64,000 nucleotides of DNA. Origin: Rhexocercosporidium sp. MPI-PUGE-AT-0058. Taxonomy: Eukaryota > Ascomycota > Leotiomycetes > Helotiales. The stretch lies in assembly GCA_020746875.1 (NCBI GenBank), contig JAGTJL010000027.1:372001-436000 (forward strand). The letters run 5' to 3'. Position 1 is the stretch's first letter. Each line of letters starts with the position of its first letter. Shown one piece after another: positions 48,884 through 58,834 of this stretch. A program made the translations under genes and the position numbers. The notes beneath the pieces were generated by a model. It ran no database searches, was not told where the DNA came from, and saw only the letters and a list, made by a program, of their open reading frames with translations.

Positions 48884-49614
48884 CGTTCAGTATTATGGTA
48901 TCGTCGGGAAACAAGGCGAAGCCCGTAGGCTCGCTGAAAGAATTCGAATTCAAATAAAAAAGTCAAACTACCATCGGCATGGTTCCAAAAGCTAGGCGCG
49001 TTCAAAAGAGTGCTCGTTAAATGGAGTTTTAGGATTCCTGGGTAATGTTTGTCAATCTGCTGATGTGATGCGGGGATTTGAAGTCGTGCCAGCTGCAGAT
49101 TGAGATCTGAATAAACTTCACAACAAGATGCGTTCCAGTCGTCATTTTGCGTTGAGCATCCCTGCACGGATCCAATTCCGCCTCTCAGCGCCTCCTGCCC
49201 CACCTCTGTCTCTTCCCACTCGAGCAAAGTAGATTATACACTCACGCTCCCACGCCAGAATATTTTTCCTTTACTATTCTTACTTGGCATATTACATAGA
49301 ATATTGTTCTATTAAGGAAGATATATAAGGAAAGTTTATTTTCTAGTGATGATGTGATCCTACTAATTAGAGGGAGAGAGAGATAAGTAAGCAGCGTGTC
49401 AAAAGATTATTGTGGATGGGAAAACACCAAACACACAACAAGAGGGTAGTGTGACGGTTTGACTTAGAAGAATCAATTGGAGAGCTAATTAGGACTGAAA
49501 TAAGATACTATTCAAATCCCAAAGCATTGCTTCTCTTGGGCACTAGAATTTAGGGCGTGTGGGCTATCAAATGCAGACTTGAACGGTCAAGTATTTCGGG
49601 GACATTATTGCACT
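48884..49614. other. Intergenic region with an LTR fragment
   Basis: AT-rich, no gene. It includes the LTR-like fragment at 49411-49450 and a 23-bp string shared with 51980-52002, described separately. Confidence 0.4.
49389..49450. repeat. LTR fragment next to a dispersed 23-bp string
   Basis: Bases 49411-49450 match, in reverse orientation, the end of the solo LTR at 53557-53837 (GGAAAACACCAAACACACAA and flanks). Immediately before it, 49389-49411 is identical to 51980-52002 (AAGCAGCGTGTCAAAAGATT plus ATT). A truncated LTR inserted in, or carrying with it, a repeated sequence is the likely reading. Confidence 0.65.
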
Positions 49615-51738
49615 CTATAGCACATCAAACTCACTATTAAGTTTGCCCATCAACAGAGCCTCGCTCTTCGACCCTTTGCTTAAGGTCTCCTTTCCAGCTG
49701 GCAAGCAAAGTAGTGCGTTTGCGCACTTCAAGCTTCCAACCCTCGAGCTTCGTTGGCCACCAGTACTACTCGCATGTATCATACCATCCTTTCCCAACGT
49801 AACAACTGCACGATGGTATTCTGACCTTTGAGGGTCAAGACGGAATTCGTGATCCAAGGTAACTTGAATTCTGGGCAGTCCTGCCGGCGTCACACCTGAT
49901 GCATGGTGTAGAGAAGGCAAAACAAACAGATGGAGAGTCACAATCGCAGAAACTGGGTTGCCGGGTAGAGAAAAGATCACCTTAGAAACTCTCTCGCCGG
50001 CATTGTTCTTCACTGGAACGGTGGCAAATGTTGTAGGCTTCCCAGGTTTCATCGAGACACGACCAAAAAGAATTGTTCCTCCAAGTGATCGCTCAATTGT
50101 AGGCTTGAGTAAATCAAGCTCTCCCATTGATACACCACCTGATGTTATAATAACATCAACTTGGCGAAGTGCATCGCGTAACGTCTGCTCCAGAGCTCCG
50201 GGCTTGTCTCTGGCAATACCAAGGTCAACGACCTCGAATCCCCACCCTCGTACAGCGGCCATGATCGTTGGTCTATTGCAATCCCGCACTTCTCCGAGCC
50301 GTAACCCTCCAGGTCTTCCGTACTCAATGATTTCGTCCCCTGTTGATAAGACACCAACCACAGGCCTCTTATATACCAGAACTTCTGCTCTACCAACAGA
50401 TGTCAACAATCCGAGCTCCCCGCCGATTGCCGAGATCTCTTCTCCTTTGCAGAGAATGACTTCCCCTTTGTTTATGTCGCTTCCAACCTCTCGTACATTC
50501 TCGCCTTCCTTAACGCCTTCTGCTAGAATTTCGACCTCGTGTTCTTCCTCGCCATCTTCAGTCATAGTTTTGAGGACAGTGTCTTCCACCATCACGACCG
50601 AAGTTGCACCAGGAGGTAGAGGAGCACCAGTAGTGATTCGTGCAAGCTGCCCAGCTTCAAGAGGCGCAATTTCGCCAGGCGTAGCATGTGAAATTGAAGC
50701 CACGGGAAAGACACCTTTGCTCGATCCACCTTCTTTGGGAGCGATTATTGCGTAGCCATCTACGATACTTGCTCGATACGCTGGAACAGCCTCTGTAGCC
50801 GTGACATCTTCTGCAAGAACATAGCGGACCAGAGATTCGTCGACCTTTGCTTTGATGACTTGCGGTAATGGCGTATGCTCCTTGATGAGTTTGATCGCCT
50901 CGTCAACTGCGAGCATAGGATATGGAGACGAGCGATTCCGTCTCGTTGGGCCAAGCGCGGGGTCGTTTGAGCGAGGATTGTCATTCGGTACTGTATGTCG
51001 AACTGGCATTGCATGATCATGGCTATGTCCGCCATGAGAATGACCATGTGAATGATCGTGGCTGTGAGAGTGACTACCAGAACCTTGCGCGCTTACTCCA
51101 GCCTCCTTTTCTAGTTTCTTGACGCCTCCTACATGGAGGGCTCTTGAGTCTGCCCCAGCTGCCTGGGAACAGGCGTGCGGGAGTAATTTCAATACAGACT
51201 GGAGATTCTCCTTGGCGCCTTTTGGAGATCCAGGAAGAGTAATGACGATAGATCCGTTTCGAACTCCAGCGACTGGCCTTGACATCAGGGCAACTGCGAC
51301 TTATCAGCTGGTTGAAGCAAGTCAATTTTTCGTCTCCCATACTTACAAGGCGTAACTTTAAGAGAAGCTGCAAGCATGCCATGTACAAGACCAGGTGCCT
51401 GTTTATGCAGCAGAGGAGTAACAGCCTTGCTCATCATCAGCACCTCATCTCTATACTTTGGAGATTATACCAACCTCAGGCGTACTATCAAGCACCGCAA
51501 AACCCGTACCGCCCGTCGTGACGATCAAATTGAGTGGATCCTCACGATCCGCCCACCCAGTGATCGCTCGTTGGATGTCTAGAACCACGTCGCCGACAAT
51601 CTTCGTCTCGATGACCTCCCACTTGCCTCCACCTTCCTGCTCGAAAACATCTTTCAAAATCCCACCGGAAGAGTCGGCTGAAGGATCCTGAGATGCGGTG
51701 GTTGAGACTATGAGGATGGCTGCTTTGATAGTTGCCAT
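49615..51738 (-). CDS. cnxE: Gephyrin-like molybdenum cofactor biosynthesis protein (MogA-MoeA fusion)
   Basis: Three exons: 51738-51475, 51425-51347 and 51293-49615, 673 residues. The N-terminal MogA-like domain has LNLIVTTGGTGFA and VTPLLHKQAPGLVHGML, and ITLPGSPKGAKENL closes it. A His-rich linker (HSHSHDHSHGHSHGGHSHDH) separates it from a MoeA-like domain with SIVDGYAI, ARITTGAPLPPGA, GVLSTGDEI, VIITSGGVSMGE, GRVSMKPGKPTTFA and FSLPGNPVSA. The MogA part adenylylates molybdopterin and the MoeA part inserts molybdate, giving cofactor for nitrate reductase and other Mo enzymes. The domain order is that of gephyrin and Aspergillus CnxE. The His-rich linker may bind metal. Intact. Confidence 0.93.
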
Positions 51739-52006
51739 TGTAAAGGTGGATGGAGGTCAAAGCCGCAGAAGCCGAACCTGATATGATGAGGTTGTTTGTG
51801 TCATGTGGGGCGATATCACATGACCTTGCTGGTCGAAAGGAGCATCCTATCTCGAACGTGAAAGTCCTTGACTTCTAGATAGGAGTGATTATTCCTTCTC
51901 GTTTGCGGCTCAATAAGTTGTAACACATTCTTACTACCTTGGCATGGGTTGCTCAGTAACAGAAGCAAAACTTCTAGGCAAGCAGCGTGTCAAAAGATTA
52001 TTCAAA
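51739..52006. other. Promoter flank and border of the repeat island
   Basis: Upstream of the Mo-cofactor gene. Bases 51980-52002 repeat 49389-49411. Repeat-derived sequence starts directly after. Confidence 0.5.
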
Positions 52007-53556
52007 TGTCAGGAGGGTCCGGAGTCCTACGGAAGGTTTGCAGGCTTGGCACAGATCACGTGTTAAGATCTTTATTTATTTACTCCGTAGATCCATATTT
52101 TTCTTATTCAAGACCTTATAGGCTTTGTGGCTGTTGTGGCGTGCAAACGATTGCATGCGGTTCGGTACTTCTGATCGACGGATCTAACGATTCTCCGCTA
52201 GAATGGACCGACCCCACTTTCCTCCGTCGATACTTTCGCCATAACATAGTTTCGCCGTGATTTAGCTTAGGTAATCAACACCTAAGCTCGCACCAGCTCG
52301 CAACAGCTTGTGGCTGTGCTACGAGGCCTCAACCCGACATAAAGTCTTGACCTTTTGCAGCTATGCCAACTCGAGGGCTGAACAACTCCCGAGAAATATT
52401 TCTCCTGCGATCCCTGACTCGGAGCTAGTTATATAATGCGTCTACTGTAGTACGACAACGATGACGACTTCAGCCTGACCGAGTTCGATGGAAATGACAT
52501 ACCGAATTATATAATACTTTCACATAGATAGGGAGCGGAGGAGGTCACATATAATGATATATTAGACGGCATAAGCAAAAGCAAGGCTAGCTATAGAAAG
52601 GTATAGTTCTACGGAGAACAGGCGAGGCGTGACGGCTTGTAATACTTTTGGGTGGACACCTACTATATTAATAAATCTAATGCCGTAGAGTATTAACACG
52701 CGATCAACTCGATGTTTCGCTGGTACCGGGATACGACTAGGTGCTACGTTTTCCTGCTAGATGTTTCGCGACCTCGCTCTATTCTGGCCGACAATACTAA
52801 CGCATCTTAGGAATCGTCATTTCGAAAAAGCGAATGGTTTAGGCGAGGCTGGACTCTGTAAGAGCTTATTGCGCCGGCATCAGTCGACTTCTTCTACAAA
52901 AATAGGGAGTTATTAAGCAATAAGGTCTCCTTAAATCGGCACATCTGCGAAGTAACAGGCATTCCAGCCAGAGCCCTTCGAGGAAGCCGTTTATCTGACT
53001 TCACGGTTGCTAAGCGATTTTCGTGGACGGAATGTCGTGAGACGACTTATAAAGAAGACAAGGCATATTCACTGCTAGGAATTTTTGACGTTTACATGTC
53101 ACTCATTTACGGAGAGGGAAGGACACGGCGTTGGCGCGACTTCGAGAGGAGATTGACAAGGCCTCGAGAGGTACATCTTGCTCTTCTATCATTAAATGAA
53201 GGAAGCTGCTAACTTTATTAGGATTTAACTTCAAGGACTTCTCGATTACCTTTAATCTCTATAATATTTCCGAAGTTAAACATTTCGTGGCCCGGGAAGA
53301 TGAGCTCTCGAAAACACACTAAACACTGAAAGGTGATAGGTCTCGGCGAGAAGTTGTTTTACACGGACTAAGAGGAATCGGCAAAACATAGCTTAGTATT
53401 AAATATATAAAGCGGCATAAGAATGATTATTCGGTAATATTCTGGCTAAATATTAAGGACGAGGATTCTATAAAGCAGAGCTTTACTTAACTAGCTAAGC
53501 AGATATTAAGAGAACACCCGTCGGCTATTTTAGTTAACAGTTAAAAAACGAAGTAA

Positions 53557-53837
53557 TGTGGTGGGGTTGACCTCAGAGGCCCATTTGTCACGTGATTGAG
53601 CTGCATCTTGCTGTATTTAAGATAGCCTCTAAGGCAACATCCTTCAAGGACAACAACGATTTTTACCACTACAACTTTTCCTTCTTATTCAAACTATACC
53701 TCTCCCCTCCCTTGACAGATTGTATACTCTAGATATGTGATATCTCAAGTACTCGTCAAATGGGTATTTCCTACGGTTACCCTCCGGCACTTGCTTTGCT
53801 ACCCTCTTGTTGTGTGTTTGGTGTTTTCCCCTCCACA
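53557..53837. mobile_element. Solo LTR inside the NLR-like relic
   Basis: 281 bp starting TGTGGTGGGG and ending CCCCTCCACA, flanked by GTAA on both sides (53553-53556 and 53838-53841). The NB-ARC reading frame stops before it and resumes after it. The 3' end resembles, in reverse, the fragment at 49411-49450. The internal part of the element is gone, as expected after LTR-LTR recombination. Confidence 0.75.
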
Positions 53838-54723
53838 GTAAAACCTAGACAAAGTGATTAAGTTTATTAAGGCGTGGCTAAGTTTGCCTAATAATACACA
53901 ATAGCTAATGATTTACGATAACTACAATACTCCCGAACTATTTAATAAAACGGACCCTTTGGCTGTAAATATTAAAAAGTTCCTTCTTAAAGTATATTAA
54001 GGGTTAATAATTATTATAACGCAGTTATCGAAAGTCAGAATAGGTCAGTCCATTTAGATTTAAAAGCTTAATAATATACGTAATAACCTCCAGATTTTGT
54101 CATCCGTTTCGAGACGGGAGCGGCTAGGTATAGGTAAGGACCTTTTATATTCAATATTACTTCTTAAATCCCGATGCTGTGAAGCTTGCAGAGGAATTAG
54201 ATGGTCTTCCACTTACATTGGCTATTACTGGAGCATACCTTTATTAAATAACAAGAAGTTTCTCGGACTATCTTCGTTTATATAGAGATTTATGGGCGAG
54301 GCTTATGGAGACAAGTCCTGAGCTGACCTCGTACGAGGACCGAACGCTCTATTCGACGTGGCAAATTTCATTTAATAACATTAAAAAGCGGAACCCCTTA
54401 TCGGCACACATTCTTCGCTTATTTTAATAACCAGGATCTTTGGTTCGAGCTTCTGCAACACGGCGAATGTGACAGTCCTAGATGGCTACGAGAGCTTACT
54501 AAAGACGAATTGAGCTTTGATGGTATAGTGCGGGTCTTAAGCAACCACGGCTTAGTAGAGGTAGCCGCGTCTTTATAGGAATCAATCGAGTCTAAAGGAT
54601 ATAGCATTTATAGATGTGTTTACTTTTAGACCATTTATACTCTAAACTAAGAATGGGATTACGATTTAATTAGGCTATCTGTGAAGTTTGTAGGGCATAT
54701 ATTCCCGGTAAAAAAGATATTTA

Positions 54724-54883
54724 TGTAACGACAAGTATGCTTTGGCTAGGTCAGGGGTCCGGAACAGGTCCGACCCCCCTCCGACTCCTTATATATATGG
54801 CTCCCTCTTGTACAATAGCTCTGTAGTTTTTGTATTCTAAGTATTAAGTCTATCTTCACGTCCAAGGCTCTTGCGTCGTTACA
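54724..54883 (+). repeat. Left LTR
   Basis: 160 bp, TG...CA ends with 9-bp inverted termini. A TATA-like TTATATATATGG at about 54789 could drive transcription of the element. Confidence 0.92.
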
Positions 54884-55116
54884 TTATACAAAAACTCCTC
54901 TACGTGCGTCTAGAGTATCTGCTGCTGCTGCTGCTGTTGTTTTTTCTGCTGCTCGATTGGATTAGAGTCGTTGATTCTATCGTCGATACCACCTACCTAC
55001 CTTTACTCTCTACACGCATTTTTACCTGCATACGACTCCTCCGTATCTGGCCCGTTCCTTCCAGTACTACACAATACTTCAGAATCAAACCTTCCTCCTT
55101 GATTCCTTTCTTTACT

Positions 55117-56301
55117 ATGGACTTCCAACAACAACTACAAGCTCTCCGCCAGCAATTTACCGACGAGCTTGCTCACAGAGACTCTCAAATCGAAGCTCTC
55201 TCTTCTACAGTCGCTTCTCTCCAAGGCTCTTTGACCTCCGTCCGGAACCAGTCCGAAACGGCTCCGAAACGGCAAAAGCGCCAGCTCCCGGACCCTCCAA
55301 AGTTTGACGGCTCACAATTACACTACGACACTTGGCTAGCGCAGCTTCAGCTCGTGCTAGGTGTCGACGGTGAAGCAATTGGCGATTCACAAGCTCAATT
55401 TGCGTACGTTTACCTCCGACTTGATTCTGGACCGGCTGCCCTTTGCCTAGAGCTCCTAAAACACGCGAACCTTACTTCTATGTACGATTATCATGCGATC
55501 CTAGATCAGCTTGATAGACATAATGGAGTCGAAAACAAGGTACAGCGTGCGAAGACAAAGCTCCATAAGCTAGCTCAAACCGGTAGCTTTCATGGATTCC
55601 TGATTTCCTTTGAAGTGACGCTTGGCGAAGCAGGAGGCTGGAATTGGGACGACGAGAGGAAAATCGACACGTTACGGCCATGCCTTTCCGAATATCTCAA
55701 GCGGAAGCTTCAAGAGCACGATGTTTCAGGCACCACTCCTTCAAAGTACTTGGAATTCGTCTCCCTTTGCAAGAGATACGCTTCTCAATCGACTTTTGCG
55801 GCACCTACAACTGCACACACCTCCGGGAACCACTCCGGATCAGGTCCGACTCAGCACCGCTCCTTGTACGACCCTCAAAAGGCCGACAAAATGGACCTTT
55901 CCGCTATTAACGTCATCGACGCAGGCTCTCGCTCCTCTACCCCTAGTATAGATCGTTCTCGCTGTTTCCGATGCGGATCGATTGATCACTACGTCTCTGT
56001 TTGCCCAATACCCTCACCGCGGTCCGAATCTCCCCAGGAACCGGTCCGTATACAGTCAATTCAGCCCCGTACAACTTCTGCGGTCCGATTTCAACCAGCT
56101 CAAGTCAACCGCATGGTTTCTAACCCTACACGGTCACGCTTACCGGTCCATAAGCAACGTCAGCCCACAGGTGACGTAGCTTTACAATTGAAAGAATTAG
56201 AACGAGAAGTAGATATTATGGGAATCGATGCCGTACTTGACACTCTCTTAGAGTATAGATACGATAATGGAATTGATTCAGAAGAAGAGTGGGAAGGGTA
56301 A
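55117..56301 (+). CDS. Retroelement Gag-like protein with zinc knuckle
   Basis: 394 residues from ATG 55117; the frame is open further upstream but without a better ATG. An N-terminal coiled-coil-like stretch (QQQLQALRQQFTDELAHRD) leads into a gag-type capsid region (LPDPPKFDGSQLHYDTWLAQ, then a helical part with DERKIDTLRPCLSEYLKRKL). A CCHC zinc knuckle, CFRCGSIDHYVSVC (C-x2-C-x4-H-x4-C), lies near residues 285-300. The C-terminus is acidic (DSEEEWEG). Such proteins pack element RNA into particles. No frameshift or readthrough site toward a pol gene is seen. The frame has no stops, unlike all coding sequence around it. Confidence 0.9.
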   Translation: MDFQQQLQALRQQFTDELAHRDSQIEALSSTVASLQGSLTSVRNQSETAPKRQKRQLPDPPKFDGSQLHYDTWLAQLQLVLGVDGEAIGDSQAQFAYVYLRLDSGPAALCLELLKHANLTSMYDYHAILDQLDRHNGVENKVQRAKTKLHKLAQTGSFHGFLISFEVTLGEAGGWNWDDERKIDTLRPCLSEYLKRKLQEHDVSGTTPSKYLEFVSLCKRYASQSTFAAPTTAHTSGNHSGSGPTQHRSLYDPQKADKMDLSAINVIDAGSRSSTPSIDRSRCFRCGSIDHYVSVCPIPSPRSESPQEPVRIQSIQPRTTSAVRFQPAQVNRMVSNPTRSRLPVHKQRQPTGDVALQLKELEREVDIMGIDAVLDTLLEYRYDNGIDSEEEWEG

Positions 56302-56339
56302 GAAGCACGAGGACGAGCTTCGGTTTCCTGAGGGGGTAG

Positions 56340-56499
56340 TGTAACGACAAGTATGCTTTGGCTAGGTCAGGGGTCCGGAACAGGTCCGACCCCCCTCCGA
56401 CTCCTTATATATATGGCTCCCTCTTGTACAATAGCTCTGTAGTTTTTGTATTCTAAGTATTAAGTCTATCTTCACGTCCAAGGCTCTTGCGTCGTTACA
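56340..56499 (+). repeat. Right LTR
   Basis: 160 bp, same sequence as the left LTR by eye, followed by the ATTTA duplication. Confidence 0.92.
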
Positions 56500-56964
56500 A
56501 TTTAGTCATAAATAATAAAACGTCGACTTCTCCAGCATATAGCGAGATGCTCACATATGTTTTTAAAAAGCTTAATAAGAGAAAATGAGCTAGTAAATGA
56601 TTGCCATAACTTAAGTCTCCTTTACGTCGATTAGGGCAAGTTAGACGAGGCCGAACGGATGTACTAGCGAGCGCTGCAAGGCTACGAGAAGGCAACTGGT
56701 CCAGATTCTATCTTTACTTACGTTTTAGCACTAATCACTACCTTTAATCTAGGTCTTCTCTTCGAATATCAAGCTGATCTAAGGACAGCTAAGGCTATAT
56801 TTTTAAAGGTGTTACACGAGTATGAGTAAGTCTTCGGCCTTAATCATACTAAAACGGAGATTATACGGAACAAATTATGTGCTTTAAATATTACGGATAA
56901 GCCTCCCTTAAATTCAAAACGATACAAGTTATTGCAAAAGCTTGGCCTGAGATCCCGTACTTGA

Positions 56965-57495
56965 CTAGTAGTACTATAGCGACTGCCTTGTAAATAATAG
57001 ATCTATTTTCTATATATAAATATCCCAATTTCCTGATTTAATGACCTTGCAGACGAGAAACCCAAAAGTACACCTTGTTTAGTCTTACGACCCTATATCT
57101 AGATTTAGACTTAATAGGTTGGATTCCTTATCTTCCTAATTATTCTTCTCTCTACTCTCGCCAGATCGTGACTTTTATTCTTATATATGTGTGTCCCTAT
57201 ACATGCACGCTGTGCACCGCTATTTCGAAGAGTTGTAGCCAGGCATTTGGACTCTAAAGCCAGTTGCTTCTGGCACTCGGGGCAGTCGTCTCCTTAAATC
57301 TATGCCCGTCGACGGGTGTTATAGATCTGCGAAAAGCGTGTCGATATTGCTACTTATAGGCTGACTTAGTCCGAAGAGAATGTCTAGGTTAATAGGCAAG
57401 TAGGGACGCTAATAACTTTTAGGGTTGTGTGAATAAGGCATTGCGTTCGATACTACTATATGGTAGTATTACTAATAGTGACGGGCGACAAGTGG
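56965..57495. other. RIP-decayed sequence, origin unknown
   Basis: AT-rich with scattered coding-like stretches on the plus strand (for example HRYFEEL and TLKPVASGTRGSRLLKSMPVDG around 57215-57315) broken by stops. A further stretch after the MITE (AAKLRIPYGGVCRF, SAWRLYNYLRATPATKLF) may continue the same lost gene. No family assigned. Confidence 0.4.
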
Positions 57496-57497
57496 TA

Positions 57498-57929
57498 ACG
57501 TACTTGATAAGTAAGCTGCGCATGCATGTAAGGTGCGCACTCAAAATCCCATACAAAATATGTCTGTGCACGAAAAATAACTTTTTAATTTATTAATAAA
57601 AAAACTTTAAATTAAAATTTTACATATAACTGTATTTGAATAACTTATAGTTCTAGTTTTAGACGCTAATTAATTTTAATTAATAATTTATTTAGAAAAT
57701 ACTTTTATATTTATAAATCTTTTAAGATTTCTTTAATAACTTTTTATTTAAAATTAACTAATACTTGAAATTAAAAGTTTAAGTTATTTATATTATAATA
57801 TTACCGGCATTTCATTTTTATAGGTTTTTATTAATAAATTAAAAAGTTATTTTTCGTGCACAGACATATTTTGTATGGGATTTTGAGTGCGCACCTTACA
57901 TGCATGCGCAGCTTACTTATCAAGTACGT
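57498..57929. mobile_element. MITE with about 105-bp perfect inverted repeats and TA duplication
   Basis: 432 bp. Left arm 57498-57602 and right arm about 57825-57929 are reverse complements over about 105 bp without a visible mismatch, starting ACGTACTTGATAAG and ending CTTATCAAGTACGT. TA lies on both outer sides (57496-57497 and 57930-57931), as for Tc1/mariner-type insertions. The AT-rich centre has no coding capacity. It can fold into one long hairpin. Confidence 0.9.
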
Positions 57930-57931
57930 TA

Positions 57932-58599
57932 AAGCTTGCCTATTGATTATATAAGCAAAACTGCGGCGAAACTACGAATCCCTTATGGAGGTGTCTGTCG
58001 CTTTTAACCGAGAATCGTTAGTTCCGTCGGTCAGAAGTATCGATCCGCGTGGCGGCTCTATAACTATTTGCGCGCCACACCGGCTACAAAGCTTTTCATA
58101 GTCTCCGGACAAAAATAATCGATCCTAAGCTCAGAAAAGAACTTTTTAAGGTGCGTAAGGGATAATAAGAGATCACCGATATAGCTATAATTAAGGGTGT
58201 AAGATTCAAATGATAGGGAATTACTATTCGAAACGTTCAGGGTATGTCAACTGTAATTCAGACTGATCTCTAGCCTTCTAAATCCTCTCTACTCCCCTCC
58301 GAAGTAAATAAATAAAGATATTAACACGTGATCCGTGCCAAGCCTGCAAACCTTCCGTAGGACTCCCGACCCTCCCTATACTAGATTCCACTCCTGACAG
58401 TAGCCGAGTATGGAGCTTCATTGGATGAAGAAACACGTGATCGCTTACTAAAGCGGTGGGAGGCTGAGCTAGCTGACTATACGAGCACTTTTATTGGTCG
58501 ATCGTTCAGCGAATGGGTTAATCGGGCGGATGAGGTTATTTTGTTTTAATAGACTCGCTTAAATCAAACTAGCCTAATCGGGTGTAGCGTAGAGTCATA
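57932..58599. other. Decayed sequence and an unidentified open stretch
   Basis: After the MITE, coding-like text resumes to about 58130. It then crosses the right inverted-repeat arm. A clean frame at about 58402-58549 (EETRDRLLKRWEAELADYT, FIGRSFSEWVNRADEVILF, then TAA) directly follows the arm; I do not recognise it. Confidence 0.4.
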
Positions 58600-58834
58600 G
58601 CGTTAATTATGCAGCCACTCAGTTATGAAATCCTGTAGCCATTTTAGCCGTACCCCGTTTAAGCCATAAATCAGTTATGGCGTGGGCAGCAATTGGCTAC
58701 GGATACAAATCAAAGATATACTTTTGCTCGTACGAAGGAGAAGGGAAAGGATTTACCTAAAAGAAGTATGCCAATCAAATTCTAAGGGTCTATTAAAGGA
58801 GATATTTGAGCAATCAGGAGATTTCTTTTTCGTA

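Larger units (their letters stand above)
54724..56499 (+). mobile_element. Gag-only LTR retroelement with identical LTRs
   Basis: Two 160-bp LTRs (54724-54883 and 56340-56499) begin TGTAACGAC and end GTCGTTACA; I see no difference between them. The element is flanked by the 5-bp duplication ATTTA (54719-54723 and 56500-56504). A purine run (GAGGGGGTAG) precedes the right LTR as a polypurine tract. The only internal gene is gag; no protease, reverse transcriptase or integrase is present, and there is no room for them. It is therefore non-autonomous and must have been moved by another element's proteins. A clean reading frame in RIP-damaged DNA means it came in late. Confidence 0.92.
52436..56964 (+). 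pseudogene. RIP-decayed HET-NB-ARC-TPR (NLR-like) gene
   Basis: The plus strand from ATG 52436 reads as a HET domain with stops at former Gln/Arg/Trp codons: MRLL-stop-YDNDDDF, ILSHR, ARRDGL, YFWVDT, INKSNAVEY, INSMFRWYRDTTRCYVFLLDVS, then EDKAYSLLGIFDVYMSLIYGEGR. An NB-ARC part follows: HFVAREDELSK, REVVLHGLRGIGKT (P-loop), VIFWLNIKDEDS, AWLSLPNNTQ, MIYDNYNTPEL, LDGLPLTLAITGAYL. TPR-like pieces near 56640-56900 (CKATRRQL and neighbours, in shifted frames) close it. Proteins of this layout sense non-self and trigger incompatibility death. The pattern of C-to-T stops fits RIP. It is split by a solo LTR (53557-53837) and a gag-only LTR element (54724-56499). No product is possible. Confidence 0.85.
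52007..58399. mobile_element. 6.4-kb segment bracketed by long inverted repeats
   Basis: Left arm 52007-52090 and right arm about 58293-58399 are inverted copies. Both start TGTCAGGAG at the outer edge and share the inner GGAGTCCTACGGAAGGTTTG, CAGGCTTGGCAC, GATCACGTGTTAA and TCTTTATTTATTTACT. The right arm has about 20 extra bases after TGTCAGGAG that the left lacks. Arm similarity stops at about the same inner point on both sides. No matching target duplication is visible (TCAAA left, GTAGC right). It may be one large terminal-inverted-repeat element carrying the NLR-like gene, or two truncated copies of a TG-starting repeat in opposite orientation. Confidence 0.6.

Noticed and set aside
52007..58399. 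Starship-type giant element
   Set aside because: No DUF3435 tyrosine recombinase gene is seen, and the segment is only 6.4 kb.
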